NCBI RefSeq assembly: GCF_001746295.1
Contig: NZ_MJAH01000006.1
Location: 780,187 to 844,186, forward strand
Length of the DNA: 64,000 nucleotides
Reading direction: 5' to 3'
From: Streptomyces sp. LUP47B
GTDB lineage: Bacteria; Actinomycetota; Actinomycetes; Streptomycetales; Streptomycetaceae
Of this stretch, positions 49,199 through 56,312 are shown piece by piece (position 1 is the first letter of the stretch; each line of letters opens with the position of its first letter). Under the pieces are notes generated by a model, which saw only the letters and a program-made list of their open reading frames with translations, made no database searches and was not told where the DNA came from. The position numbers and the translations under genes are program-made.

Positions 49199-50215
49199 AT
49201 GCGCGGAGCAGTCATCTACGCCCCCGGCGACGTGCGCTTCGAGACCCTGGACGACCCGAAGATCCTCCAGCCGACCGACGCTGTGATCCGTACGGTCGCC
49301 ACCTGTGTGTGCGGCTCCGACCTGTGGCCCTACCGCGGAGCCGAACCGGTGGACGAGCCTCATCCGATGGGCCACGAGTACGTCGGCATCGTCGAGGAGA
49401 CCGGCAGCGAGGTCACCCACGTCAGGCCGGGCCAGTTCGTCGTCGGTTCCTTCGCCACCTCGGACAACACCTGCGCGAACTGCCGGAACGGCTGGCAGTC
49501 CTCCTGTCTGCACCGCGAGTTCATGAGCACCTGTCAGGCCGACTACGTGCGCATCCCCAACGCCCACGGCACGCTGGTCGCCACCGACGAGCACCCGGCC
49601 GGCGAACTCGTGCCGAGCCTGCTCGCCGTCTCCGACGTGATGGGCACCGGCTGGTACGCCGCCCGCGCCGCCGAGGTGAAACCCGGCTCCACCGCCGTGG
49701 TCGTCGGTGACGGGGCGGTCGGCCTGTGCGGTGTCATCGCGGCCAAGGAGCTCGGCGCCGAGCGGATCATCGCCATGTCCCGGCACGAGTCGCGGCAGAA
49801 GCTCGCCCTGGAGTTCGGTGCCACCGACATCATCAGCGAACGCGGCGACGAAGGCATCGCCCGCGTCAAGGACCTCACCGAAGGGATCGGCGCCGACTCG
49901 GTGCTGGAGTGCGTCGGCACCGCCGAGTCCATGCGGCAGGCCCTGCACTCCACGCGCCCTGGCGGCAACGTCGGCTTCGTCGGCGTCCCGCACGAGGTGG
50001 CCGTCGACGGCCAGGAACTCTTCTTCTCCCACGTCGGCCTGCGCGGCGGCCCCGCCCCGGTGCGCCGCTACCTGCCCGACCTGATCGACCGCGTCCTCTC
50101 GGGCCGGATCAACCCGGGCAAGGTCTTCGACCTCACCCTGCCCCTCGACCAGGTCGCCGAGGGCTACCAGGCGATGGACGAGCGCCGCGCCATCAAGGCC
50201 CTCCTCAAGCCCTGA
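49199..50215 (+). CDS. Zinc-dependent alcohol dehydrogenase (MDR family)
   Basis: A 338-residue dehydrogenase. The catalytic zinc site is C-V-C-G-S-D-L-W and G-H-E-Y-V-G; the structural zinc segment is C-A-N-C-R-N-G-W-Q-S-S-C. The nucleotide-binding motif V-V-G-D-G-A-V-G-L-C is at about 169-178. The physiological substrate is unknown. ATG at 49199 follows GAAGGAAG by 11 nt; a longer in-frame start at 49145 lacks a ribosome-binding site. Probably controlled by the divergent MmyB-like regulator. Confidence 0.92.
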   Translation: MRGAVIYAPGDVRFETLDDPKILQPTDAVIRTVATCVCGSDLWPYRGAEPVDEPHPMGHEYVGIVEETGSEVTHVRPGQFVVGSFATSDNTCANCRNGWQSSCLHREFMSTCQADYVRIPNAHGTLVATDEHPAGELVPSLLAVSDVMGTGWYAARAAEVKPGSTAVVVGDGAVGLCGVIAAKELGAERIIAMSRHESRQKLALEFGATDIISERGDEGIARVKDLTEGIGADSVLECVGTAESMRQALHSTRPGGNVGFVGVPHEVAVDGQELFFSHVGLRGGPAPVRRYLPDLIDRVLSGRINPGKVFDLTLPLDQVAEGYQAMDERRAIKALLKP

Positions 50216-50232
50216 GGACAGACGCGTCCCCA

Positions 50233-50265
50233 CCTGTGGCCGCACCGAGGCGGTGCGGCCACAGG
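50233..50265. terminator. Perfect hairpin without T tract
   Basis: A 14-bp perfect stem (50233-50246 with 50252-50265) with a 5-nt loop lies between the alcohol dehydrogenase and SDR genes. No T run follows, so it may be an attenuator or mRNA-stabilising element rather than a full terminator. Confidence 0.55.
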
Positions 50266-50299
50266 AGCGGAAACCACCCCGCCCACTCAAGGACTGACC

Positions 50300-50965
50300 A
50301 TGACGACCTTCGCCCTCGTCGGCGCCGGCCCCGGTCTCGGGCTGGCCACCGCCCGCCGCTTCGGAACCGCCGGCCACACCGTCGCCCTCGTCGCCCGCGA
50401 CGCCGAGCGCCTGCAGGAGATGACCGCCGAGCTGGCCCGCGACGGCATCCAGGCCCGCGGTTACACCGCCGACGTCCTCGACATCGAGTCCCTGACCGCG
50501 GCGCTGCACACGGCCGCGGCCGACCTGGGCGCCGTCGAGATCCTCCAGTACAGCCCCGTGCCCCGCGCCGACTTCATGAAGCAGGTCCTCGACACCAGCG
50601 CCGACGACCTCGACGCACCGCTCGCCTTCTCCGTCAAGGGCCCCGTCACCGCGGTGCACGCAGTCCTGCCCGGCATGCGCGAACTCGGCCGCGGCACCTT
50701 GCTGTTCGTCAACGGCGCCAGCGCCGTACGCCCCAACCCGAGGGTCGCCGGCACCTCGATCGCCTTCGCCGCCGAGAGCGCCTACGCCCGCATGCTGCAC
50801 GACACGCTCGCCCCGGAGAACATCCACGCCGCCCAGCTGATCATCCCCGGAGCGATCCGGCCCGACGCCGAGCACAGCAGCCCCGAGGTGCTGGCCGAGC
50901 GCCTGTACGACATCCACGCGAAGCGGGACGGCTTCCGCCACTATGCCGAGCCCCTGCCCGACTGA
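50300..50965 (+). CDS. Atypical short-chain dehydrogenase/reductase family protein
   Basis: A 221-residue Rossmann-fold protein. The cofactor motif G-A-G-P-G-L-G is at residues 8-14, and a serine is present in V-N-G-A-S. The Y-x-x-x-K catalytic pair is absent: the aligned stretch reads S-I-A-F-A-A-E-S-A. It may bind NAD(P) without classic SDR catalysis. The gene follows the alcohol dehydrogenase and is 15 nt from the lipoprotein gene. Confidence 0.82.
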   Translation: MTTFALVGAGPGLGLATARRFGTAGHTVALVARDAERLQEMTAELARDGIQARGYTADVLDIESLTAALHTAAADLGAVEILQYSPVPRADFMKQVLDTSADDLDAPLAFSVKGPVTAVHAVLPGMRELGRGTLLFVNGASAVRPNPRVAGTSIAFAAESAYARMLHDTLAPENIHAAQLIIPGAIRPDAEHSSPEVLAERLYDIHAKRDGFRHYAEPLPD

Positions 50966-50980
50966 CGTACGGACGACACC

Positions 50981-51511
50981 ATGACCTCGGCCACCCTCCG
51001 CGCCGTCGCCCGTGCCGCCATGGCCACCACTGTCCTGCTGGCCGCGGCGGCCTGCGGCGACACCTCGTCGGTCTCCCCGCACAAGACATCCTCCGCGTCC
51101 TCCGCCCGCCAGCAGAAACCGACGGCCGAGGCACGCACCACACCGTCCGACAGGAACACCGCCATGGACATCCGGGTCACCCTCGACGGCCGCCCCGTCG
51201 ACGCCGCCTTGAACGACAGTCCGGCCGCCGGTGACTTCGCCGAGCTACTCCCGCTCACCCTGGATCTGGAGGACTTTCACCAGACGGAGCGGATCGCCGA
51301 CCTGCCGCGCAAGCTGACCATCTCGGGCGCTCCCGAGCCGCGCGCGCCGAAGGCCGGCGACCTGACCTACTACGCGCCCTGGGGCAACCTGGCCCTCTTC
51401 TACCGCGACGGCGACTCCGCCAACCCCGACCTGCTCATCCTCGGCCACATCGACGCCGACGCCGACCGGCTTGCCGGGGCAGACCGGATCACCATCGAGG
51501 CCGCGCCCTGA
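50981..51511 (+). CDS. Lipoprotein with cyclophilin-like domain
   Basis: A 176-residue exported protein. The signal sequence ends in the lipobox L-A-A-A-A-C-G-D, so Cys25 should be lipidated. A polar linker (about 28-60) leads to a cyclophilin-like domain (about 62-175): I-R-V-T-L-D-G-R-P-V, L-P-L-T-L-D-L-E-D-F, K-L-T-I-S-G-A, and Y-Y-A-P-W-G-N-L-A-L-F-Y, the typical core of the cyclophilin_like family found beside oxidoreductases. Function unknown. Confidence 0.85.
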   Translation: MTSATLRAVARAAMATTVLLAAAACGDTSSVSPHKTSSASSARQQKPTAEARTTPSDRNTAMDIRVTLDGRPVDAALNDSPAAGDFAELLPLTLDLEDFHQTERIADLPRKLTISGAPEPRAPKAGDLTYYAPWGNLALFYRDGDSANPDLLILGHIDADADRLAGADRITIEAAP

Positions 51512-51535
51512 CCCGCCCCACCGTTTGCCCCTGCA

Positions 51536-51559
51536 CGAAGGGGGGAGGAGATCCTCCTC
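51536..51559. promoter_or_regulatory. Shared inverted-repeat operator, copy 2
   Basis: CGAAGGGGGGAGGAGATCCT followed by CCTC has the same layout as copy 1. It lies 116 nt upstream of the MFS exporter gene. Confidence 0.55.
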
Positions 51560-51675
51560 TTTTCGTCCGGTTCGTCGCATGGGACCGTCGAAGAGGTGGC
51601 CGCGCCCTCCACCGTCCGCGACGGCCTCAGCCGCCACCATGATCCACCGATTTCCACGCAAGGAGAGACGCACGT

Positions 51676-52932
51676 ATGCCTTCCGCGTCCGGGACCACCC
51701 CCGGCAAGCTCCCCTTCGTCGTCTGGGTGCTCGCCGCCGGCACGTTCCTGATGGGGACCACCGAGTTCGTCGTCGCCGGCCTGCTGCCGGATCTGGCCGG
51801 TGACCTCGGCGTCAGCGTCTCCCACGCCGGCCTGCTGATCACCGCCTTCGCCCTGGGCATGATCGTCGGCGCGCCGACCATGGCCATGGCGACCCTGCGC
51901 CTTCCCCAGCGCAGGACGCTGATCCTGGCCCTGTCCGTGTTCTGCCTCGGACATCTGGTCGCCGCCCTCAGCACGTCCTTCACGATCGTCCTCGCCGCCC
52001 GCGTCGTCACGGCCCTGGCCACCGGGGCGTTCTGGTCGGTGGGCTTCGTCGTCGCCACGACCGCCGCGGGACGGCACAACGCCACCCGCGCCACGGGCGT
52101 CATGATCGGCGGCCTGACCCTCGCCAACGTCGTCGGCGTGCCGGTCGGCTCCTTCGCAGGCCAGTTCACCGGCTGGCGTGGCCCCTTCTGGGCGCTGGCC
52201 GTCCTCTCCGGGCTCGCCGCCGTGTTCATCGGCCGCTTCATCCCGGCCCGGGAGCAGCGCGTCGAGGTGTCCCTGCGGGCCGAGGTCCGGGCGCTGCGGC
52301 AGGGCCGGCTGTGGCTGGCGCTCGGCGCCGCGATGCTGATCATGGGCGGTGTCCTGGCGACGTACACCTATGTCACGCCACTGCTGACCGACCGCGCGGG
52401 CATCCCCGAAGGGGCCGTGCCGCTCGTCCTCATCGCGTTCGGCGTGGGCGCGCTGGGCGGGACCACCACGGGCGGCCACCTGGGTGACCGGCGTCCGATG
52501 GCCACCACCATCACGGCCGCCGCGGCCACCGCCGTGGTCCTCCTCCTGATGATCCCGCTGTCCGGCAACCCGGTCACGGCCACGCTCCTGGTCTTCCTCA
52601 TGGGCCTGACCGGTTTCACGGTCAACCCGGTGGTCACCGCGCTGGCCATGCGCTTCGCGGGCGATGCGCCCACCCTCACCTCGTCGCTGACCACTTCCGC
52701 CTTCAACACCGGTATCGCAGCCGGATCGGTGATCGCGGGTGCGGCCCTGGACTCCTCCCTCGGCCTGACCGGACCGCCCCTGGTCGGCACTGTCATCGCC
52801 GCCCTCACGCTGCTGCCCCTCATCGCCCTTGCCGTCCAAGGCTCGACCGGCAGGGGCCGGATCCTGGCCCGGAGCAATGCGCCCACGCACGCGCCACGCG
52901 ACGAACCCGCGCAGGCGCCGTCGCAGAACTGA
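51676..52932 (+). CDS. MFS drug exporter (Cmx/CmrA-like DHA1 family)
   Basis: A 418-residue exporter with 12 transmembrane helices. Signature sequences of the AraJ/CmlA-type group are present: F-L-M-G-T-T-E-F-V-V-A-G-L-L-P near the N-terminus and A-L-A-T-G-A-F-W-S-V-G in helix 4. Relatives export chloramphenicol, arabinose-like sugars or other small molecules; the substrate here is not known. GGAGAG upstream of ATG 51676. A copy of the regulon operator precedes it. Confidence 0.88.
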   Translation: MPSASGTTPGKLPFVVWVLAAGTFLMGTTEFVVAGLLPDLAGDLGVSVSHAGLLITAFALGMIVGAPTMAMATLRLPQRRTLILALSVFCLGHLVAALSTSFTIVLAARVVTALATGAFWSVGFVVATTAAGRHNATRATGVMIGGLTLANVVGVPVGSFAGQFTGWRGPFWALAVLSGLAAVFIGRFIPAREQRVEVSLRAEVRALRQGRLWLALGAAMLIMGGVLATYTYVTPLLTDRAGIPEGAVPLVLIAFGVGALGGTTTGGHLGDRRPMATTITAAAATAVVLLLMIPLSGNPVTATLLVFLMGLTGFTVNPVVTALAMRFAGDAPTLTSSLTTSAFNTGIAAGSVIAGAALDSSLGLTGPPLVGTVIAALTLLPLIALAVQGSTGRGRILARSNAPTHAPRDEPAQAPSQN

Positions 52933-53214
52933 CTCGAGCCCGGATCCGCGTCCTGCCGATCCGAACCGCCCGACGCACCAGCGAACAAGAGGGCTGCGCG
53001 CATGACGGTGAGCAGCGCGCGCTTCAGCGGGAAGGCGGCCTCCCCGGACGGCCTCCGAGAGACCGCACGGCCCAGCGAGGAAGCGGGCGGACAGGCGCCG
53101 ATCCCTCGTCTCGACGGCACCGGCGATGACGGTGTGCAGTCCCACGCAGATCATCCAGGCATCCCTGACATGCAGTTTTGCCCCACATTCCCCCCACCTC
53201 AAGGGAGAACAGCA

Positions 53215-53982
53215 GTGAATCCCACGTACGACTTCACCGGCCAGGTCGCCTTCGTCACCGGCGCCGGCGCCGGTATGGGCCTGGCTACCGCCCGCGCGTT
53301 CGCCGAGGCCGGTGCCGCCGTCGCCCTCACCGACATCGACGAAGCGGCCCTGAACGCCGGCGCGAAGGAACTCACCGACGCCGGCCACCAGGCCCTTGCC
53401 CTCGCCTGTGACGTCAGCGACGAGGACCAGGTCGCCGCCGCCGTCGACCGCACCGTGGAGACCTTCGGCCGCCTCGACATGGCCTACAACAACGCCGGCA
53501 TCCAGATCCCGCCCAGCGACGCCGCCGATGAACCCGCCGAACGCTTCGACCGCGTCAACGCCATCAACCTGCGCGGGGTCTGGGCCTGCATGAAACACGA
53601 ACTGCGCCACATGCGCGCCCAGGGCAGCGGCGCCATCGTCAACTGCTCCTCCCTCGGCGGCCTGGTCGGCCTCCCGGGACGGGCCTCCTACCACGCCTCC
53701 AAGCACGGCGTCATCGGCCTGACCAGCAGCGCCGCCCTCGAATACGCCCCGCGGGGCATCCGCGTCAACGCCGTCTGTCCGGGCACCATCGACACCCCGA
53801 TGGTCAGCGACATGATCGCCAAGGGCGAGCTCGACCGTGCCGAGGCCGAGGCCAGCCAGCCCATCAACCGGCTCGGCACCGCCGAGGAGATCGCCCAGGC
53901 CGTCCTGTGGCTGTGCAGCCCCGGAGCGGGCTTCGTCATCGGCGTCGCCCTCCCCGTGGACGGCGGATACGTCGCCCGCTAG
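53215..53982 (+). CDS. Short-chain dehydrogenase/reductase (classical)
   Basis: A 255-residue classical SDR. Cofactor motif T-G-A-G-A-G-M-G (about 14-21), N-N-A-G, and catalytic Ser (C-S-S), Tyr and Lys (Y-H-A-S-K) are all intact, unlike in the SDR gene upstream. Acidic D-I-D after strand 2 suggests NAD(H). The substrate is unknown. GTG at 53215 has AGGGAGA upstream; the longer frame from 53002 is not supported. Confidence 0.92.
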   Translation: MNPTYDFTGQVAFVTGAGAGMGLATARAFAEAGAAVALTDIDEAALNAGAKELTDAGHQALALACDVSDEDQVAAAVDRTVETFGRLDMAYNNAGIQIPPSDAADEPAERFDRVNAINLRGVWACMKHELRHMRAQGSGAIVNCSSLGGLVGLPGRASYHASKHGVIGLTSSAALEYAPRGIRVNAVCPGTIDTPMVSDMIAKGELDRAEAEASQPINRLGTAEEIAQAVLWLCSPGAGFVIGVALPVDGGYVAR

Positions 53983-54040
53983 AGCCGCGGAACCGGGGAA
54001 CCGGCGGCAACCCACGCATCGACAGCACCGGAGAGACATC

Positions 54041-54454
54041 ATGGAATTCATCAAGCAGCAGCCCAGCAGCAAGGCCCCGGCGGACTGGTTCACCGGCGAC
54101 GTCTGGTGGGACGTCATCGTGGCCGGCCAGGCCCCGTCCAGGATGCGCGCCAACCTGGTCCGCTTCTCGCCGGGCGCCCGCACCAACTGGCACTCCCATG
54201 TCCTGGGGCAGACCCTGCACGTCGTTTCCGGGATCGCCCTGATCGGCACCCGGGACGGCACCGTCTTCGAGGCCCACCCCGGCGAGACCGTCGCGTGTCC
54301 GCCGAACGAGGAGCACTGGCACGGCGCCGCCCCCGACCGGTTCATGGAGCACATCGCCCTGTGGGAGGGCACAGAAGACGGCTCCCCCGAGACCGCCTGG
54401 GCCGAGCCGGTCACCGACCAGCAGTACAACGGCCCGCGCACCCGCAAGCAGTAG
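54041..54454 (+). CDS. Cupin-domain protein, (R)-mandelonitrile-lyase-like
   Basis: A 137-residue single-domain cupin. Metal ligands are visible in the family pattern: N-W-H-S-H-V-L-G-Q (His, His, Gln) and E-H-W-H-G-A (His). Relatives include manganese hydroxynitrile lyases and other small metal enzymes. CGGAGAGA precedes the ATG. It follows the SDR gene by 58 nt and is probably co-transcribed. Confidence 0.85.
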   Translation: MEFIKQQPSSKAPADWFTGDVWWDVIVAGQAPSRMRANLVRFSPGARTNWHSHVLGQTLHVVSGIALIGTRDGTVFEAHPGETVACPPNEEHWHGAAPDRFMEHIALWEGTEDGSPETAWAEPVTDQQYNGPRTRKQ

Positions 54455-54507
54455 TCCCGGCCACGCGAAAACGCCTCCAGGACGTCGGCCACCCGCTCCT
54501 GACGGAG

Positions 54508-54531
54508 CGTAAAGGGGGAGAAAAGTCTCCC
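54508..54531. promoter_or_regulatory. Shared inverted-repeat operator, copy 3
   Basis: CGTAAAGGGGGAGAAAAGTC followed by TCCC. Its left arm matches copy 1 almost base for base. It lies 155 nt upstream of the molybdenum oxidoreductase operon. Confidence 0.55.
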
Positions 54532-54685
54532 TGCCACGGGCGGTGCCGGTGGTGCGAGACTCACGACGTGAGCGGTCGCCGCTGCCGAAGCGCGCGGTTG
54601 CCCCATTCCCCGCGGTGACGACGATCCCACTCTCCCGTCCCGCTGTTGTGTACGGCCGATCCGTCCGCGATACGAAGGCGTACGT

Positions 54686-55324
54686 ATGTCAACTGAACTC
54701 CCCGAGCCTGCCGCTCCACCCCCCACCGGAGCCGGCGAATCCGCCCCGGCGCCCACCCGGCGCACCTTCATCGCCACCAGCACCGCCGTCGTCGCGGGCG
54801 GCGTGATCGGAGGCACGTTCCTCGCCGATCCGGAGGAAGCGACGGCCGCCGAGAGGCCGCCGTCCAGCCGCGTCTCTCTGACGGTCAACGGCAGCCGCCA
54901 CACGGTGACGGTCGACAACCGCACCTCGCTGCTGGACCTGCTCCGCGAGCACCTCGGGCTCACAGGCTCCAAGAAGGGCTGCAACGCCGGCGCCTGCGGG
55001 GCCTGCACGGTCCTGGTCGACGGTCAGCGGCACAACGCCTGCCTGACGCTCGCCGTACGTCTGGAGGGCGCCGCCGTCACCACGATCGAGGGCCTGGCCG
55101 AGGGCGATCAACTCCACCCGCTGCAGCAGGCGTTCGTCGACCAGGACGCCTTCCAGTGCGGCTATTGCACCCCCGGCCAGATCGTCTCCGGTGTCGGCTG
55201 CATCCAGGAGGGACACACCGGCTCGCCGGAGGAGATCCGCGAGTGGATGAGCGGCAACATCTGCCGCTGCGGCTGCTACGTCAAGATCGTGCGCGCGGTG
55301 GAGCAGACCGCGGGCCGGAAGTGA
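54686..55324 (+). CDS. paoA: Aldehyde oxidoreductase 2Fe-2S subunit (PaoA/YagT type)
   Basis: A 212-residue iron-sulfur subunit that passes electrons from the molybdenum subunit to FAD. An N-terminal Tat signal, P-T-R-R-T-F-I-A-T at about 24-32 with a hydrophobic stretch after it, predicts export of the folded complex. The plant-type cluster site is C-N-A-G-A-C-G-A-C-T plus a later Cys; the second cluster is C-G-Y-C-T-P-G and C-R-C-G-C-Y. First gene of a three-gene operon. Confidence 0.92.
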   Translation: MSTELPEPAAPPPTGAGESAPAPTRRTFIATSTAVVAGGVIGGTFLADPEEATAAERPPSSRVSLTVNGSRHTVTVDNRTSLLDLLREHLGLTGSKKGCNAGACGACTVLVDGQRHNACLTLAVRLEGAAVTTIEGLAEGDQLHPLQQAFVDQDAFQCGYCTPGQIVSGVGCIQEGHTGSPEEIREWMSGNICRCGCYVKIVRAVEQTAGRK

Positions 55325-55331
55325 GGGCTTG

Positions 55332-56312
55332 ATGCATCCCTTCTCCTACACCCGCGTCTCCGACACCCGTGAAGCCCTCAACACCGGTCGCGGCGGCGGG
55401 CGTTACATCGCCGGTGGCACCACCCTGGTCGACCTCATGCGGGAGACCGTCGAACGCCCCGAGACCCTGGTCGACATCAGCGGTCTGCCCATGCGCGACG
55501 TCACGGTGACCGAGCGCGGGGGTCTGCGGATCGGCGCCCTGGTGACCATGTCCGAGGCCGCCGCCCACGCCAAGGTGCGCACCCTGTATCCCGTCGTCTC
55601 CGAGGCGCTGGAGCTGAGTGCGTCGGCCCAGCTGCGGAACATGGCCACCATCGGCGGCAACATCATGCAGCGCACCCGCTGCACGTACTTCCGGGACGTG
55701 AGCGCCGACTGCAACAAGCGCGAGCCCGGCTCCGGTTGCGCCGCGCTGCACGGCGTCAACCGCACCCACGCCATCCTCGGCACCTCCGACGCCTGCGTGG
55801 CCACCCACCCGTCCGACGCCGCCGTGGCCTTCGCCGCCCTGGAGGCACGGGTGCACCTGCTGAGCCCGGAAGGGGCACGTCAAATCCCCTTCGCCGACTT
55901 CCTGTTGCGACCCGGCAGCACCCCACAACATGAACAGGCGCTGCGCAGAGGCGAGTTGATAACGGCGGTCGAGATCCCCGCTCTTCCGCGCCCGCTCAGG
56001 TCCGGCTATCTGAAGGTGCGTGACCGTCAGTCGTACGAGTTCGCCCTGACGTCGGCGGCCGTCGCGCTGCACATACGCGGCGGGGTGATCCGCCAGGCCA
56101 AGGTTGCCGCCGGGGGCGTGGGCACCGTGCCCTGGACACTGCCCGCCGTCGAGCGGCACCTCGTCGGGGAACGCCCCTCGGGGGCCCTGTGGTCGGCCGC
56201 TGCCGCCAAGGCGGCGGACGGCGCCCGTCCCCTGCAGCACAACCGCTTCAAGGTCGAGCTGCTCCAGCGCACCGTCGAACGCCAGCTGCGCGTCGTAGGA
56301 GGTACCAAGTGA
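55332..56312 (+). CDS. paoB: Aldehyde oxidoreductase FAD subunit (PaoB/YagS type)
   Basis: A 326-residue FAD-binding subunit. The FAD site Y-I-A-G-G-T-T-L-V-D-L-M is near residue 25, with A-T-I-G-G-N further on. Cysteines in R-T-R-C-T-Y-F, A-D-C-N-K-R, G-S-G-C-A-A and S-D-A-C-V-A match the extra [4Fe-4S] site of Escherichia coli PaoB. ATG at 55332 has GAGGG upstream; it follows the 2Fe-2S gene by 7 nt. Confidence 0.92.
   Translation: MHPFSYTRVSDTREALNTGRGGGRYIAGGTTLVDLMRETVERPETLVDISGLPMRDVTVTERGGLRIGALVTMSEAAAHAKVRTLYPVVSEALELSASAQLRNMATIGGNIMQRTRCTYFRDVSADCNKREPGSGCAALHGVNRTHAILGTSDACVATHPSDAAVAFAALEARVHLLSPEGARQIPFADFLLRPGSTPQHEQALRRGELITAVEIPALPRPLRSGYLKVRDRQSYEFALTSAAVALHIRGGVIRQAKVAAGGVGTVPWTLPAVERHLVGERPSGALWSAAAAKAADGARPLQHNRFKVELLQRTVERQLRVVGGTK

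Noticed and set aside
51400-55008. 1202-codon open frame on the minus strand
   Set aside because: Spans five plus-strand genes in antisense; composition is typical of shadow frames.
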